This document shows, piece by piece, positions 1 through 7,906 of a stretch of 64,000 bases of DNA; within the stretch, counting starts at the first letter, position 1; every line of letters begins with the position of its first letter. A program made the position numbers and the translations under genes. This DNA comes from Pseudomonas sp. C1C7 (GTDB lineage: Bacteria > Pseudomonadota > Gammaproteobacteria > Pseudomonadales > Pseudomonadaceae). The notes under the pieces were generated by a model, which searched no databases, had not been told where the DNA came from, and saw only the letters and a list, made by a program, of their open reading frames with translations. The stretch is taken from positions 19,443-83,442 of the forward strand of contig NZ_JABFMP010000031.1 in NCBI RefSeq assembly GCF_013359595.1. The letters run 5' to 3'.

Positions 1-1
1 G

Positions 2-112
2 GACGACCCCGGACAGCCCATCGCCCATGTCGTAGGCACGTTCATGCGCATGGGCAAAGGCATCAAGGGTACCAAGGGTTTTGGCGGTGCCATCGCCGGA
101 GGTGCGAAATGA
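2..112 (+). CDS. PaaI-like hot-dog thioesterase, C-terminal fragment (5' end outside window)
   Basis: This is the last 36 residues of a protein whose start lies before the window. The sequence reads DDPGQPIAHVVGTFMRM and then a Gly/Lys-rich tail. An IAH-x-x-GTFM strand is typical of the final beta strand of PaaI-type acyl-CoA thioesterases. Its TGA stop overlaps the ATG of the next gene (ATGA), and the next gene is also a hot-dog thioesterase. The pair is therefore probably a translationally coupled paralogue pair. The substrate cannot be judged from this fragment. Confidence 0.65.
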   Translation, partial: DDPGQPIAHVVGTFMRMGKGIKGTKGFGGAIAGGAK

Positions 113-561
113 CAGACGGTTTCCAGGATCAACTGCAAAAAGCCCATGAGCAGGGCGACTACAGCGCGCTGTTGCAACTGATTCCCTACGCCACGCTGAT
201 CGGCGTCGAATGCTCGCGGGTGGGCGATGAACTGCTGTTTCGCCTGCCGGCCAACAAGGACAACATCGGCAACCCGCTGCTGCCCGCGATCCATGGCGGC
301 GTGATTGCCGGTTTCATGGAGCTGGCCGCCGCGCTGCACCTGCTGATTACCACCGGCTCGCCCGGGGTGCCGAAAATCATCGATTTCTCCCTCGATTACC
401 TGCGTGCCGGACAGTTCCGCGATACCTGGGCCCGATGCCAGGTGTGCCGCCAGGGGCGTCGGGTAGGCAACGTGGCGATTACCGCCTGGCAAAGCACCGA
501 AGGCGAGCCCATTGCCACCGCCCGGGCGCATTTCAAACTGGAGGAGCCCTTGAAATCCTGA
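109..561 (+). CDS. PaaI family acyl-CoA thioesterase
   Basis: This 150-residue protein is a single hot-dog fold domain of the PaaI type. The diagnostic HGG motif is present (PAIHGGVIAGFMELAA, about residues 62-77), where the backbone binds the thioester carbonyl and the following helix carries the catalytic acid. The C-terminal strand ends in ATARAHFKL. Family members hydrolyse acyl- or aryl-CoA thioesters in the cytoplasm, and the substrate here is unknown. The ATG overlaps the stop of an upstream thioesterase by 4 bases, so the two are likely co-translated. htpG follows about 80 bases downstream. Confidence 0.85.
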   Translation: MTDGFQDQLQKAHEQGDYSALLQLIPYATLIGVECSRVGDELLFRLPANKDNIGNPLLPAIHGGVIAGFMELAAALHLLITTGSPGVPKIIDFSLDYLRAGQFRDTWARCQVCRQGRRVGNVAITAWQSTEGEPIATARAHFKLEEPLKS

Positions 562-642
562 ATGCAGCCCCCAACTCACATGACAACCCGCCGCAGACCC
601 TCTTGGTCGCGGCTCACGCCATCTGATTGGAGTTTGATGACC

Positions 643-2547
643 ATGAGTGTGGAAACTCAAAAGGAAACCCTGGGCTTCCAGACCGAGGTAAAGCAGCTGC
701 TGCACCTCATGATCCATTCGCTGTATTCCAACAAGGAAATCTTCCTTCGCGAATTGATCTCGAACGCCTCTGACGCCGTAGACAAATTGCGTTTCGAAGC
801 CCTGTCCAAGCCTGAGTTGCTGGAAGGTGGCGCGGAACTGAAAATCCGTGTGAGCTTCGACAAGGACGCCAAGACCGTCACTCTCGAAGACAACGGCATC
901 GGCATGAGCCGTGAAGATGTGATCACCCACCTGGGGACCATCGCCAAGTCCGGCACTGCCGACTTCATGAAAAACCTCTCGGGCGACCAGAAAAAGGATT
1001 CGCACCTGATCGGTCAGTTCGGCGTGGGCTTCTATTCCGCGTTCATCGTGGCCGACAAGGTGGACGTGTACAGCCGCCGTGCCGGCACCCCGGCCAGCGA
1101 AGGCGTGCACTGGTCGTCCAAGGGCGAGGGTGAGTTCGAAGTCGCCACTGTCGACAAAGCCGACCGCGGTACCCGTATCGTGCTGCACCTGAAGTCCGGC
1201 GAAGACGAATTCGCCGACGGCTGGCGCCTGCGCAACATCATCAAGAAGTACTCCGACCACATCGCCTTGCCGATCGAGCTGCCAAAAGAAGCGGCAGCTG
1301 CCGAAGGCGAAGAGAAGCCGGCCGTCGAGTGGGAAACCGTCAACCGCGCCAGCGCCCTGTGGACCCGTCCTCGCACTGACGTGAAGGACGAGGAATACCA
1401 GGAGTTCTACAAGCACATCGCTCACGACTTCGAAAACCCGCTGAGCTGGAGCCACAACAAGGTCGAAGGCAAGCTCGAATACAGCTCGCTGCTGTACGTG
1501 CCGGCCCGTGCGCCATTCGATCTGTACCAGCGTGAAGCACCAAAAGGCCTGAAGTTGTACGTGCAGCGCGTGTTCGTCATGGATCAGGCCGAGTCGTTCC
1601 TGCCGCTGTACCTGCGCTTCATCAAGGGCGTGGTCGACTCCAACGACCTGTCGCTGAACGTGTCGCGGGAAATCCTGCAGAAAGACCCGATCATCGACTC
1701 CATGAAGTCGGCACTGACCAAGCGCGTGCTGGACATGCTGGAGAAGCTGGCCAAAAACGAGCCTGAGCAATACAAGGGCTTCTGGAAGAACTTCGGCCAG
1801 GTCATGAAGGAAGGCCCGGCGGAAGACTTCGCCAACAAGGAAAAAATCGCCGGTCTGCTGCGTTTCGCATCCACCAGCGGTGACGACGGCGAGCAAGTGG
1901 TCGGTCTGGCTGAGTACCTGGCTCGCGCCAAGGAAGGCCAGGACAAGATCTACTACCTGACCGGCGAAACCTACGCACAGGTCAAGAACAGCCCGCACCT
2001 GGAAGTCTTCCGCAAGAAAGGCATCGAAGTGCTGCTGCTGACCGACCGCATCGACGAGTGGCTGATGAGCTACCTCAGTGACTTCGACGGCAAGAGCTTC
2101 GTTGACGTGGCGCGCGGTGACCTGGACCTGGGTAACCTGGATTCGGAAGAGGACAAGAAGGCTGCTGAAGAAGTCGCCAAGTCCAAGGAAGGTCTGGTTG
2201 AGCGTCTGAAGACGGCACTGGGCGAATCCGTTGCCGAAGTTCGGGTTTCCCATCGCCTGACCGATTCGCCGGCGATCCTGGCCATCGGCGAGCAGGACCT
2301 GGGTCTGCAAATGCGTCAGATCCTCGAAGCAAGCGGGCAGAAGGTGCCGGATTCGAAGCCGATCTTCGAATTCAACCCGACCCATCCGCTGATCGAGAAG
2401 CTCGACAACGAGCAGAGCGACGAGCGCTTCGGCGACCTGTCGCACATCCTGTTCGATCAGGCGGCCCTGGCGGCCGGCGACAGCCTGAAAGACCCGGCAG
2501 CCTATGTGCGCCGGCTGAACAAGCTGTTGGTTGAACTGTCGGTTTAA
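643..2547 (+). CDS. htpG: Molecular chaperone HtpG (bacterial Hsp90)
   Basis: This is the homodimeric ATP-dependent chaperone of the Hsp90 family, 634 residues against about 624 in E. coli. The N-terminal GHKL ATPase motifs are all present: ELISNASDAVDKLRF, DNGIGM, and GQFGVGFYSAF. The middle domain (around RASALWTRPR) and the C-terminal dimerisation domain are complete. The start at MSVETQKET is chosen because it matches the conserved Pseudomonas N-terminus. A TTGGAG sequence lies 10 bases upstream, and an in-frame ATG at 637 is an alternative. A longer open frame back to 562 lacks homology. A strong intrinsic terminator follows the stop. Confidence 0.97.
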   Translation: MSVETQKETLGFQTEVKQLLHLMIHSLYSNKEIFLRELISNASDAVDKLRFEALSKPELLEGGAELKIRVSFDKDAKTVTLEDNGIGMSREDVITHLGTIAKSGTADFMKNLSGDQKKDSHLIGQFGVGFYSAFIVADKVDVYSRRAGTPASEGVHWSSKGEGEFEVATVDKADRGTRIVLHLKSGEDEFADGWRLRNIIKKYSDHIALPIELPKEAAAAEGEEKPAVEWETVNRASALWTRPRTDVKDEEYQEFYKHIAHDFENPLSWSHNKVEGKLEYSSLLYVPARAPFDLYQREAPKGLKLYVQRVFVMDQAESFLPLYLRFIKGVVDSNDLSLNVSREILQKDPIIDSMKSALTKRVLDMLEKLAKNEPEQYKGFWKNFGQVMKEGPAEDFANKEKIAGLLRFASTSGDDGEQVVGLAEYLARAKEGQDKIYYLTGETYAQVKNSPHLEVFRKKGIEVLLLTDRIDEWLMSYLSDFDGKSFVDVARGDLDLGNLDSEEDKKAAEEVAKSKEGLVERLKTALGESVAEVRVSHRLTDSPAILAIGEQDLGLQMRQILEASGQKVPDSKPIFEFNPTHPLIEKLDNEQSDERFGDLSHILFDQAALAAGDSLKDPAAYVRRLNKLLVELSV

Positions 2548-2560
2548 CTGCGTTCTGGAA

Positions 2561-2584
2561 AAACCCGCTTCGGCGGGTTTTTTC
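2561..2584 (+). terminator. Intrinsic terminator after htpG
   Basis: A CCCGC-TTCG-GCGGG hairpin with a stable UUCG-type loop is followed directly by a run of six T. It sits 13 bases after the htpG stop and separates it from the dienelactone hydrolase gene. Confidence 0.88.
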
Positions 2585-2614
2585 ATTCTGATATTTAACA
2601 ATCAGGAGTCAGAA

Positions 2615-3343
2615 ATGAGCCAAATCACTGTACGTTCGGTTGCCTACCAGATTGACGGTCAGCCCTACGAAAGCCGCGTGGCGTTCGATGCCGACCATAA
2701 GGGCGCGCGTCCCGGCCTGTTGATGGCGCCGAACTGGATGGGCGTCGGCGCGGGTGCCGAGGAAATCGCCAAATCGGTGGCTGCCAAGGGCTACGTGGTG
2801 TTGATCGCCGATATCTATGGTCAATCGGTTCGTCCGCAGAACAACGACGAGGCGGGCGCCGCGATGATGCCCCTGAAGAATGACCGTGCATTGCTGCGCA
2901 AGCGCATGCAGGCGGCGTTCGAGCAGTTGCAGAAGCAGGGTGAGGCCGCGGTCGATACTTCGAAGCTGGCGACCTTCGGTTTCTGTTTCGGCGGTTGCTG
3001 CGCGTTGGAGTTCGCGCGTACCGGTGCGCCGGTGAAGGCGGCGGTTTCGTTCCACGGCACGCTGGATACGCCGAATCCGGCGGATGCGAAGAACATCAAG
3101 GGCAAGGTGCTGGTGCTGCACGGCGCGTCCGATCCATTGGTACCGAAGGAGCAGTTGCCGGCGTTCGAGGATGAAATGAATGCCGCCGGTGTGGATTGGC
3201 AGCTGCTCAGCTACGGCGGCGCGTTCCACTCGTTCACTGACCCGCACGCCAAGGTGCCTGGCATGATGATGTACGACGCCAAGATTGCCGCGCGGGCGTT
3301 TACCTCGATGCACAATCTGCTGGATGAAGTGTTCAAGGGCTGA
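2615..3343 (+). CDS. Dienelactone hydrolase family protein
   Basis: This 242-residue alpha/beta hydrolase belongs to the dienelactone hydrolase family. The nucleophile elbow reads GFCFGGCC (Gly-x-Cys-x-Gly-Gly), so the nucleophile is cysteine as in true dienelactone hydrolases. The triad is completed by the Asp in HGASDPLVP and the His in GAFHSFTDP. It probably hydrolyses a small cyclic ester or lactone in the cytoplasm, and no catabolic genes lie nearby to name the substrate. The start is set by AGGAG six bases upstream. The longer open frame from 2531 runs through the htpG terminator and is unlikely. Confidence 0.9.
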   Translation: MSQITVRSVAYQIDGQPYESRVAFDADHKGARPGLLMAPNWMGVGAGAEEIAKSVAAKGYVVLIADIYGQSVRPQNNDEAGAAMMPLKNDRALLRKRMQAAFEQLQKQGEAAVDTSKLATFGFCFGGCCALEFARTGAPVKAAVSFHGTLDTPNPADAKNIKGKVLVLHGASDPLVPKEQLPAFEDEMNAAGVDWQLLSYGGAFHSFTDPHAKVPGMMMYDAKIAARAFTSMHNLLDEVFKG

Positions 3344-3385
3344 GTTGGTTGTCAGGTGCTGATTTTTTCTGCGCCTGACAGGGCC

Positions 3386-3455
3386 TCTTCGCGAGCAAGC
3401 CCGCTCCCACATTTGATCGCATTCCAATGTGGGAGCGGGCTTGCTCGCGAAGGCT
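3386..3455. repeat. REPIN: inverted pair of REP sequences
   Basis: Two copies of the REP core (TTCGCGAGCAAGCCCGCTCCCAC and its reverse complement in part) face each other across about 17 bases. They can form one long hairpin between the convergent dienelactone hydrolase and pirin genes. The same core recurs many times in this window. Confidence 0.9.
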
Positions 3456-3476
3456 GACTAACAGGCAATACAAGAC

Positions 3477-4337
3477 TCAGGGCAATTCGATCCGCTCGGA
3501 TTCCCCCGGCACCTTTGGCCAATCCCCGGCCGCCCAGCGCTTGCGGGCTTCATCGATCCTGGCTGGATCACTCGAGACAAAATTCCAGTTGATTCGCCGC
3601 GGACCGTCCAGCGGCGCGCCGCCAAACAGCACCGCATGACTGTCGCTATCGGCGAACAAGGTCATCTCTTCTCCCGGTGGCAGGACCACCAGATCATGAG
3701 GTTCTACTGGCTCGCCATTGAGCTGTACCTCGCCACTGAGCACATACAGCGCACGTTCTTCATGCTCGGTGGGGATCAGCAGGGTCGTTGCCGTTTGCAG
3801 GTGCAGTTCGGCGTACAGCGTGGGGGACAGCACCGGCACCGGTGATTCCAGGCAAAAGCCTGATCCGGCAATCATTCGAATCTGTACCCCGAGGTTCTCG
3901 CTGACCGGCAATGTGGTCGCAGGATGATGGCTGTAGTGGCCGGGGCCCTGTTCGTGTTCCTTGGGGGAGGCCAGCCAGATCTGCAGGCCGTGCATCGTGA
4001 AATCCTGGCCCTTGAGGGCTTCGGGGGTACGCTCCACGTGGGCGATGGCGGTGCCGGCGGTCATCCAGCTGACGTCCCCAGGTTTGACCACCTGGTCCGA
4101 GCCCAGGCTGTCCTTGTGCTGGAGCTGGCCTTCGAAGAGATAAGTGAGGGTGGACAGGCCGATGTGCGGATGCTGGCGGATGTTCATGCCATCGCCTGCG
4201 GCATAGCGCGTCTCGAGCATGTGGTCGAAAAACACGAAGGGCCCGACGTTGCGGCATTTGGCCGAAGGCAGCGGGCGCAGAATCGGCTGACCCTCGACAT
4301 CTTCTGCGCGGGGGCGGATCACGAGCGGAGTGTTCAT
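3477..4337 (-). CDS. Pirin family protein (cupin)
   Basis: This 286-residue bicupin is of the pirin family. The N-terminal cupin carries the usual metal-binding pattern with HPHIGLSTLTYLFEG and an H/E pair downstream (DVSWMTAGTAIAHVER). The C-terminal pirin domain contains RALYVLSGEVQLNG and ends near FVSSDPARIDEA, a common pirin ending. Bacterial pirins are cytoplasmic iron proteins, some with quercetinase activity, and the role here is not known. The start MNTPLVIRPR replaces a longer open frame because homology begins here. A 12-bp palindrome lies just upstream, between this gene and the OsmC-like gene. Confidence 0.88.
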   Translation of the reverse strand: MNTPLVIRPRAEDVEGQPILRPLPSAKCRNVGPFVFFDHMLETRYAAGDGMNIRQHPHIGLSTLTYLFEGQLQHKDSLGSDQVVKPGDVSWMTAGTAIAHVERTPEALKGQDFTMHGLQIWLASPKEHEQGPGHYSHHPATTLPVSENLGVQIRMIAGSGFCLESPVPVLSPTLYAELHLQTATTLLIPTEHEERALYVLSGEVQLNGEPVEPHDLVVLPPGEEMTLFADSDSHAVLFGGAPLDGPRRINWNFVSSDPARIDEARKRWAAGDWPKVPGESERIELP

Positions 4338-4353
4338 GGTGCGTTCCAGGCTG

Positions 4354-4383
4354 AGCGGGTTATGCGCTCGAGCATAACCCGCT
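4354..4383. repeat. Perfect 12-bp inverted repeat upstream of the pirin gene
   Basis: AGCGGGTTATGC at 4354-4365 is the exact reverse complement of 4372-4383, with a 6-base centre. It lies 17 bases before the pirin start and 17 bases after the OsmC-like stop, both genes being on the minus strand. There is no T run on either side, so it may be an operator or a factor-assisted terminator rather than a classical terminator. Confidence 0.75.
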
Positions 4384-4399
4384 TGCGCAACCGATGCTG

Positions 4400-4816
4400 C
4401 TACTGACTGAACGCGCCTTCGCAAAGGTGGGTTTCGATGCTGACTTCGCTGGTGGTCATCAGCTTGTGGATCGGGCAACGATCGGCCACGCGGTGCAGTT
4501 CGTCACGCTGAGCGTCGGTCAGGACGCCCTTGAGGGTCAGTTTGACGTGCAGGGCGTATTTGCCTTTTTGTTCTTCGCTGTTGTCGCGTTTGACTTCGAC
4601 GCCAACGCCGGTCAGCGGGATGCCCTTTTTCTTTGCGTAGAGTTTGAGGGTCAGTGCCTTGCAGGTGCCCAGGGCGGCATCGAAGTAGTCGTGCGGCTCC
4701 GGCGCCGAACCTTCGCCGTCTGCGGTGACGGGGGCGTCGGCGAAGAGTTCGTGGTCATCGATTTGTACGGTGTGGCGAAGGCCTTCGGCGGTGATGGTGT
4801 TGACGGTGACTGTCAT
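4400..4816 (-). CDS. OsmC family protein
   Basis: This 138-residue protein has the OsmC/Ohr fold. The two family cysteines are present: ALGTCKALTLKLYAKKKG in the first half and ADRCPIHKLM in the second. The CPI-H-K motif resembles YhfA/OsmC-like subfamilies more than Ohr. Characterised family members reduce organic hydroperoxides in the cytoplasm, and the substrate here is unproven. The ATG at MTVTVNTIT is preferred over one six codons upstream because a GAGG sequence stands six bases before it. The pirin gene follows in the same direction. Confidence 0.87.
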   Translation of the reverse strand: MTVTVNTITAEGLRHTVQIDDHELFADAPVTADGEGSAPEPHDYFDAALGTCKALTLKLYAKKKGIPLTGVGVEVKRDNSEEQKGKYALHVKLTLKGVLTDAQRDELHRVADRCPIHKLMTTSEVSIETHLCEGAFSQ

Positions 4817-4908
4817 GGGGAACCTCGTTGGCATCGGGATTGGTCATTCGATCAAAAACGGCTTTGAAGGTATAGAGCGGGTGTGCTGTCTGTTGTTCCA
4901 ATTTTCCT

Positions 4909-4918
4909 GGGGGGGGGG
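4909..4918 (+). repeat. Ten-base G homopolymer
   Basis: A run of ten G residues occupies the spacer upstream of the OsmC-like gene. No gene crosses it. It is the longest mononucleotide run noticed in the window. Confidence 0.9.
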
Positions 4919-4962
4919 CTGGGTTGGGGCTAGGCGACATCACCTTTGAATGACACGCCGCA

Positions 4963-4987
4963 TTCGCGAGCAAGCCCGCTCCCACAA
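4963..4987. repeat. Solitary REP sequence
   Basis: A single copy of the REP core TTCGCGAGCAAGCCCGCTCC without an inverted partner close by. Solitary copies are usually non-mobile relics of REPINs. Confidence 0.8.
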
Positions 4988-5006
4988 TGACGGCCTGCTT
5001 GCTCTT

Positions 5007-5045
5007 CTGCAGGAGCTGTCGAGTGCAACGAGGCTGCGATCTTTT
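5007..5045. repeat. Partial repeat of the AGGAGCTG...AGGCTGCGATC family
   Basis: The sequence CAGGAGCTGTCGAGTGCAACG followed by AGGCTGCGATCTTTT belongs to the second dispersed repeat family, also seen near 13.2, 43.2 and 63.3 kb. Here only one arm is present. Confidence 0.7.
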
Positions 5046-5050
5046 GCTCG

Positions 5051-5078
5051 AAAAAAACCCCGCGATTGCGGGGCTTTT
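5051..5078 (-). terminator. Intrinsic terminator after the DUF3108 gene
   Basis: On the minus strand an AAAAGCCCCGC-AATC-GCGGGG hairpin is followed by seven T. It lies 15 bases after the stop of the DUF3108 gene. Confidence 0.88.
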
Positions 5079-5092
5079 CATTGGGCTTGGGC

Positions 5093-5806
5093 TCAGCTGC
5101 CTTTGACTGTCTTGCCGTTGACCTTGCCGTCCAGGAGCATGATGTTGTACTCCTTGCCGTCGGTTTCGACCTGTTGCAGGCGGACCAGCAGGTAGTCCCA
5201 GTCCTTGGCGAACCAGAGTACGGTGGTGCGTTTGCTTTGTGTCGGGTCGCGTACGCGTTCGACTTTGACTGCGTCGATCTGGCCGGCCTTGGTGTCGACC
5301 TTTTCCGAGCCCAGCACGCGGAAGTCGTAGGTGTCGACTTCGCCATCATCGACCACCTGATAGCTCATGCTTTTTTTGCCGGCGGCCACGTCGTGCTGCA
5401 GTGCCAGTTGGTAGGTGGATTTGTCGACCATGCCGCGGTTGAGCGGAATGTTGACGGCGTCGCCGCGGTCGGTGCCGGTGACTTTCTTGGCCGCCCAGTC
5501 GAAGTCCAGGTCGGCTTTCTTGGCTTTGCCCAGACCGCCACGTTCGAAGTGGTAGGACTGTGGCAGCAGGGTGTCCTTGTCGACGGTCAGGGTGCTTTCT
5601 TCGGTCAGGCTGGCGATCATCATCGAAGCCTTGAAGCTGAGCTTCCAGACGCCGTTGGCTTCCTTGGTCAGGCTGCGTTCGGCGGTGCCGCTCATGGGCA
5701 ACTGCTTCCAGTCGGCGGTGTAGCTGGCGGAGAAGGGTTGAAGGTCTGCCGCCTGTGCGAAGGGCAGGGCGAGCAGCGCGCAAGCGAAGAGCAGGGCACG
5801 ACGCAT
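5093..5806 (-). CDS. DUF3108 domain-containing exported protein
   Basis: This 237-residue protein begins with a clear Sec signal peptide (MRRALLFACALLALPFAQA, cleavage before ADLQ). The rest is predicted beta-rich and matches the DUF3108 pattern in Pseudomonas, with repeated strands such as FSASYTADWKQLPMSG and LPQSYHFERGG. It should be periplasmic. The family has no firm function. It sits directly downstream of purN, with 8 bases between the stop of purN's neighbour frame and this gene's start, an arrangement conserved in Pseudomonas. It has its own terminator. Confidence 0.85.
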   Translation of the reverse strand: MRRALLFACALLALPFAQAADLQPFSASYTADWKQLPMSGTAERSLTKEANGVWKLSFKASMMIASLTEESTLTVDKDTLLPQSYHFERGGLGKAKKADLDFDWAAKKVTGTDRGDAVNIPLNRGMVDKSTYQLALQHDVAAGKKSMSYQVVDDGEVDTYDFRVLGSEKVDTKAGQIDAVKVERVRDPTQSKRTTVLWFAKDWDYLLVRLQQVETDGKEYNIMLLDGKVNGKTVKGS

Positions 5807-5814
5807 AAAGTCTC

Positions 5815-6465
5815 CTAGGTTCGTATCAAGTGGCCGCTGGCCGCGAGTAACTGTCCATCCAGTAAAGCACCTTGATCGTCGAGCGATAACCGGCCTTCGG
5901 CAAACCAGCGGACGGCCATCGGGTAGATCAGGTGTTCCTGAACATGGACTCGCTGCGCCAGGCTTTGCGGCGAGTCGTGCAACTCTACCGGTATTACAGC
6001 CTGTACGACCAGTGGTCCGCCATCGAGTTCCTCGGTGACGAAGTGCACGGAGCAGCCGTGTTCCGCGTCGCCGGCCTCCAGCGCCCGCTGATGAGTATGT
6101 AACCCTTTGTATTTGGGCAGCAGCGAGGGATGGATATTGAGCAGGCGACCCTGGTAATGGCGTACGAAATCTGCGCTGAGAATGCGCATGAAGCCGGCCA
6201 GTACCACGAGTTTGGGATTGAACGCGTCGATCAGTTCGATCAGCGCGGCATCGAAGGCCTCGCGGCCATCGAATGCCTTGTGATCCAGGGTGCGGGTTTC
6301 GATACCCGCGTCCCTGGCGCGTTGCAGGCCGTAGGCGTCGGTGCGGTTGGAGATCACCGCAGCGATGCGGACCGGGCTGTCGCCGGTCCGCGTGCTGTCG
6401 ATCAGGGCCTGCAAGTTACTGCCGGTGCCGGACAACAGCACCACAACATCACAGGTGGCAGGCAT
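5815..6465 (-). CDS. purN: Phosphoribosylglycinamide formyltransferase (GART)
   Basis: This 216-residue enzyme transfers the formyl group from 10-formyl-THF to GAR in the third step of de novo purine synthesis. The signature motifs are present: LLSGTGSNLQAL at the N-terminus for phosphate binding, the catalytic Asn-His in LLNIHPSLLPKYKG, and the acidic residue in TEELDGGPLV. The start MPATCDVVVL overlaps the purM stop by one base (TGATG), so translation of the pair is coupled. An in-frame extension upstream lies inside purM. Confidence 0.96.
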   Translation of the reverse strand: MPATCDVVVLLSGTGSNLQALIDSTRTGDSPVRIAAVISNRTDAYGLQRARDAGIETRTLDHKAFDGREAFDAALIELIDAFNPKLVVLAGFMRILSADFVRHYQGRLLNIHPSLLPKYKGLHTHQRALEAGDAEHGCSVHFVTEELDGGPLVVQAVIPVELHDSPQSLAQRVHVQEHLIYPMAVRWFAEGRLSLDDQGALLDGQLLAASGHLIRT

Positions 6466-7523
6466 CAGTGAGCCTTGAGGTTCTTCAGTTCGACCTGGGC
6501 CGCGCCTTCGGCAGCTGTGGCGATCTGGCCGATGACCCATGGCTGCTCGCCAGCGTCGCGCAGCACTTTCAGGGAAGCTTCAACGTGCTCCTGAGCCACG
6601 CAGATGACCATGCCCACGCCGCAGTTCAGTACGCGGTGCATTTCGTTCTCTTCGACGTTGCCTTTCTCTTGCAGCCAGTCGAATACCGCCGGGCGGTTCC
6701 AGCTCGCCACGTCGACCACAGCCTGGGCGCCTGTTGGCAGTACGCGCGGGATGTTGTCCAGCAGACCGCCACCGGTGATGTGGGCCATGGCTTTGACAGC
6801 GCCGGTTTCCTTGATCAGCTTGAGCAGCGGCTTCACGTAGATGCGGGTCGGGGCCATCAGCAGGTCGGTCAGCGGCTTGCCGTCAAGCTGGGTGTTCTCG
6901 ATGTCGGCACCGGACACTTCGATGATCTTGCGGATCAGCGAGTAGCCGTTGGAGTGCGGGCCGGAAGACGGGAGGGCGAGCAGGGCATCGCCGGCAGCGA
7001 CTTTGGAGCCGTCGATGATTTCGGATTTTTCCACCACGCCGACGCAGAAGCCGGCCAGGTCGTAGTCTTCGCCTTCGTACATGCCTGGCATTTCAGCGGT
7101 TTCGCCGCCGACCAGGGAGCAGCCGGACAGCTCGCAGCCTGCGCCGATACCGGTCACGACCTGAGCGGCGGTGTCGACGTTCAGCTTGCCGGTGGCGTAG
7201 TAGTCCAGGAAGAACAGTGGCTCGGCGCCGCAGACCACCAGGTCGTTCACGCACATGGCGACCAGGTCGATGCCGATGCTGTCGTGCTTGTTCAGGTTCA
7301 GTGCCAGGCGCAGCTTGGTGCCGACGCCGTCAGTACCGGAAACCAGCACAGGTTGCTTGTAGCCGGCCGGGATTTCGCAGAGGGCGCCGAAACCGCCCAG
7401 GCCGCCCATGACTTCCGGGCGCGCAGTGCGCTTGGCGACGCTCTTGATGCGTTCGACCAATGCTTCACCGGCGTCGATGTCTACACCGGCGTCCTTGTAG
7501 CTCAGGGAGGGTTGCTTGCTCAT
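6465..7523 (-). CDS. purM: Phosphoribosylformylglycinamidine cyclo-ligase (AIR synthetase)
   Basis: This 352-residue enzyme closes the imidazole ring of AIR using ATP, the fifth step of purine synthesis. It shows the PurM ATP-grasp-like signatures: VSGTDGVGTKLRLA near residue 60, a LVGGETAEMPGMY stretch, and PSSGPHSNGYSLIRKI. The length equals the usual 345-355. It is the first gene of purM-purN on the minus strand. Confidence 0.97.
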   Translation of the reverse strand: MSKQPSLSYKDAGVDIDAGEALVERIKSVAKRTARPEVMGGLGGFGALCEIPAGYKQPVLVSGTDGVGTKLRLALNLNKHDSIGIDLVAMCVNDLVVCGAEPLFFLDYYATGKLNVDTAAQVVTGIGAGCELSGCSLVGGETAEMPGMYEGEDYDLAGFCVGVVEKSEIIDGSKVAAGDALLALPSSGPHSNGYSLIRKIIEVSGADIENTQLDGKPLTDLLMAPTRIYVKPLLKLIKETGAVKAMAHITGGGLLDNIPRVLPTGAQAVVDVASWNRPAVFDWLQEKGNVEENEMHRVLNCGVGMVICVAQEHVEASLKVLRDAGEQPWVIGQIATAAEGAAQVELKNLKAH

Positions 7524-7906
7524 GATCCAGGCCTTTAGGGGAATTTCTGAGTAACGACCGAGTTCAGCGGCGCCGCCGAAATCGAAGTGGGCGATTGCCT
7601 CACGCGAATTTCGAAAGTGCCCGGCTGTTGCCGGTCTGCGAAGGCGCGCGATTTTATCAGGCTTGAAGGGCAGCGGCCATCCTCACGCCGACGGCAGGGG
7701 CATATCGGCATAAAAAAACCGTCATTGGCGCGTGATGGTGGCATCCTGCAGGCCTGCGTAAAGTAACGCCGTTAAGCGTCTATCGTTATGACAGTGCGAA
7801 AACTTACCCGGGACGTGTGAATGTTTTGCGCAGGGTGATGGTCACAGCCTTGCTCGAACGTTTTCATGCGGTCTGTTCCAGCCGCTCTTGTCGTCAGGAA
7901 TCTTCC
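7524..7906. other. Divergent spacer between purM and the DUF2066 gene
   Basis: These 383 bases hold the divergent promoters of purM (leftward) and the DUF2066 gene (rightward). The short open frames across it have no ribosome binding sites or recognisable products. I could not identify a convincing operator or RNA element. Confidence 0.5.

Noticed and set aside
7535..7744. 69-codon frame upstream of purM
   Set aside because: No ribosome binding site and it lies in the promoter spacer; no similarity noticed.
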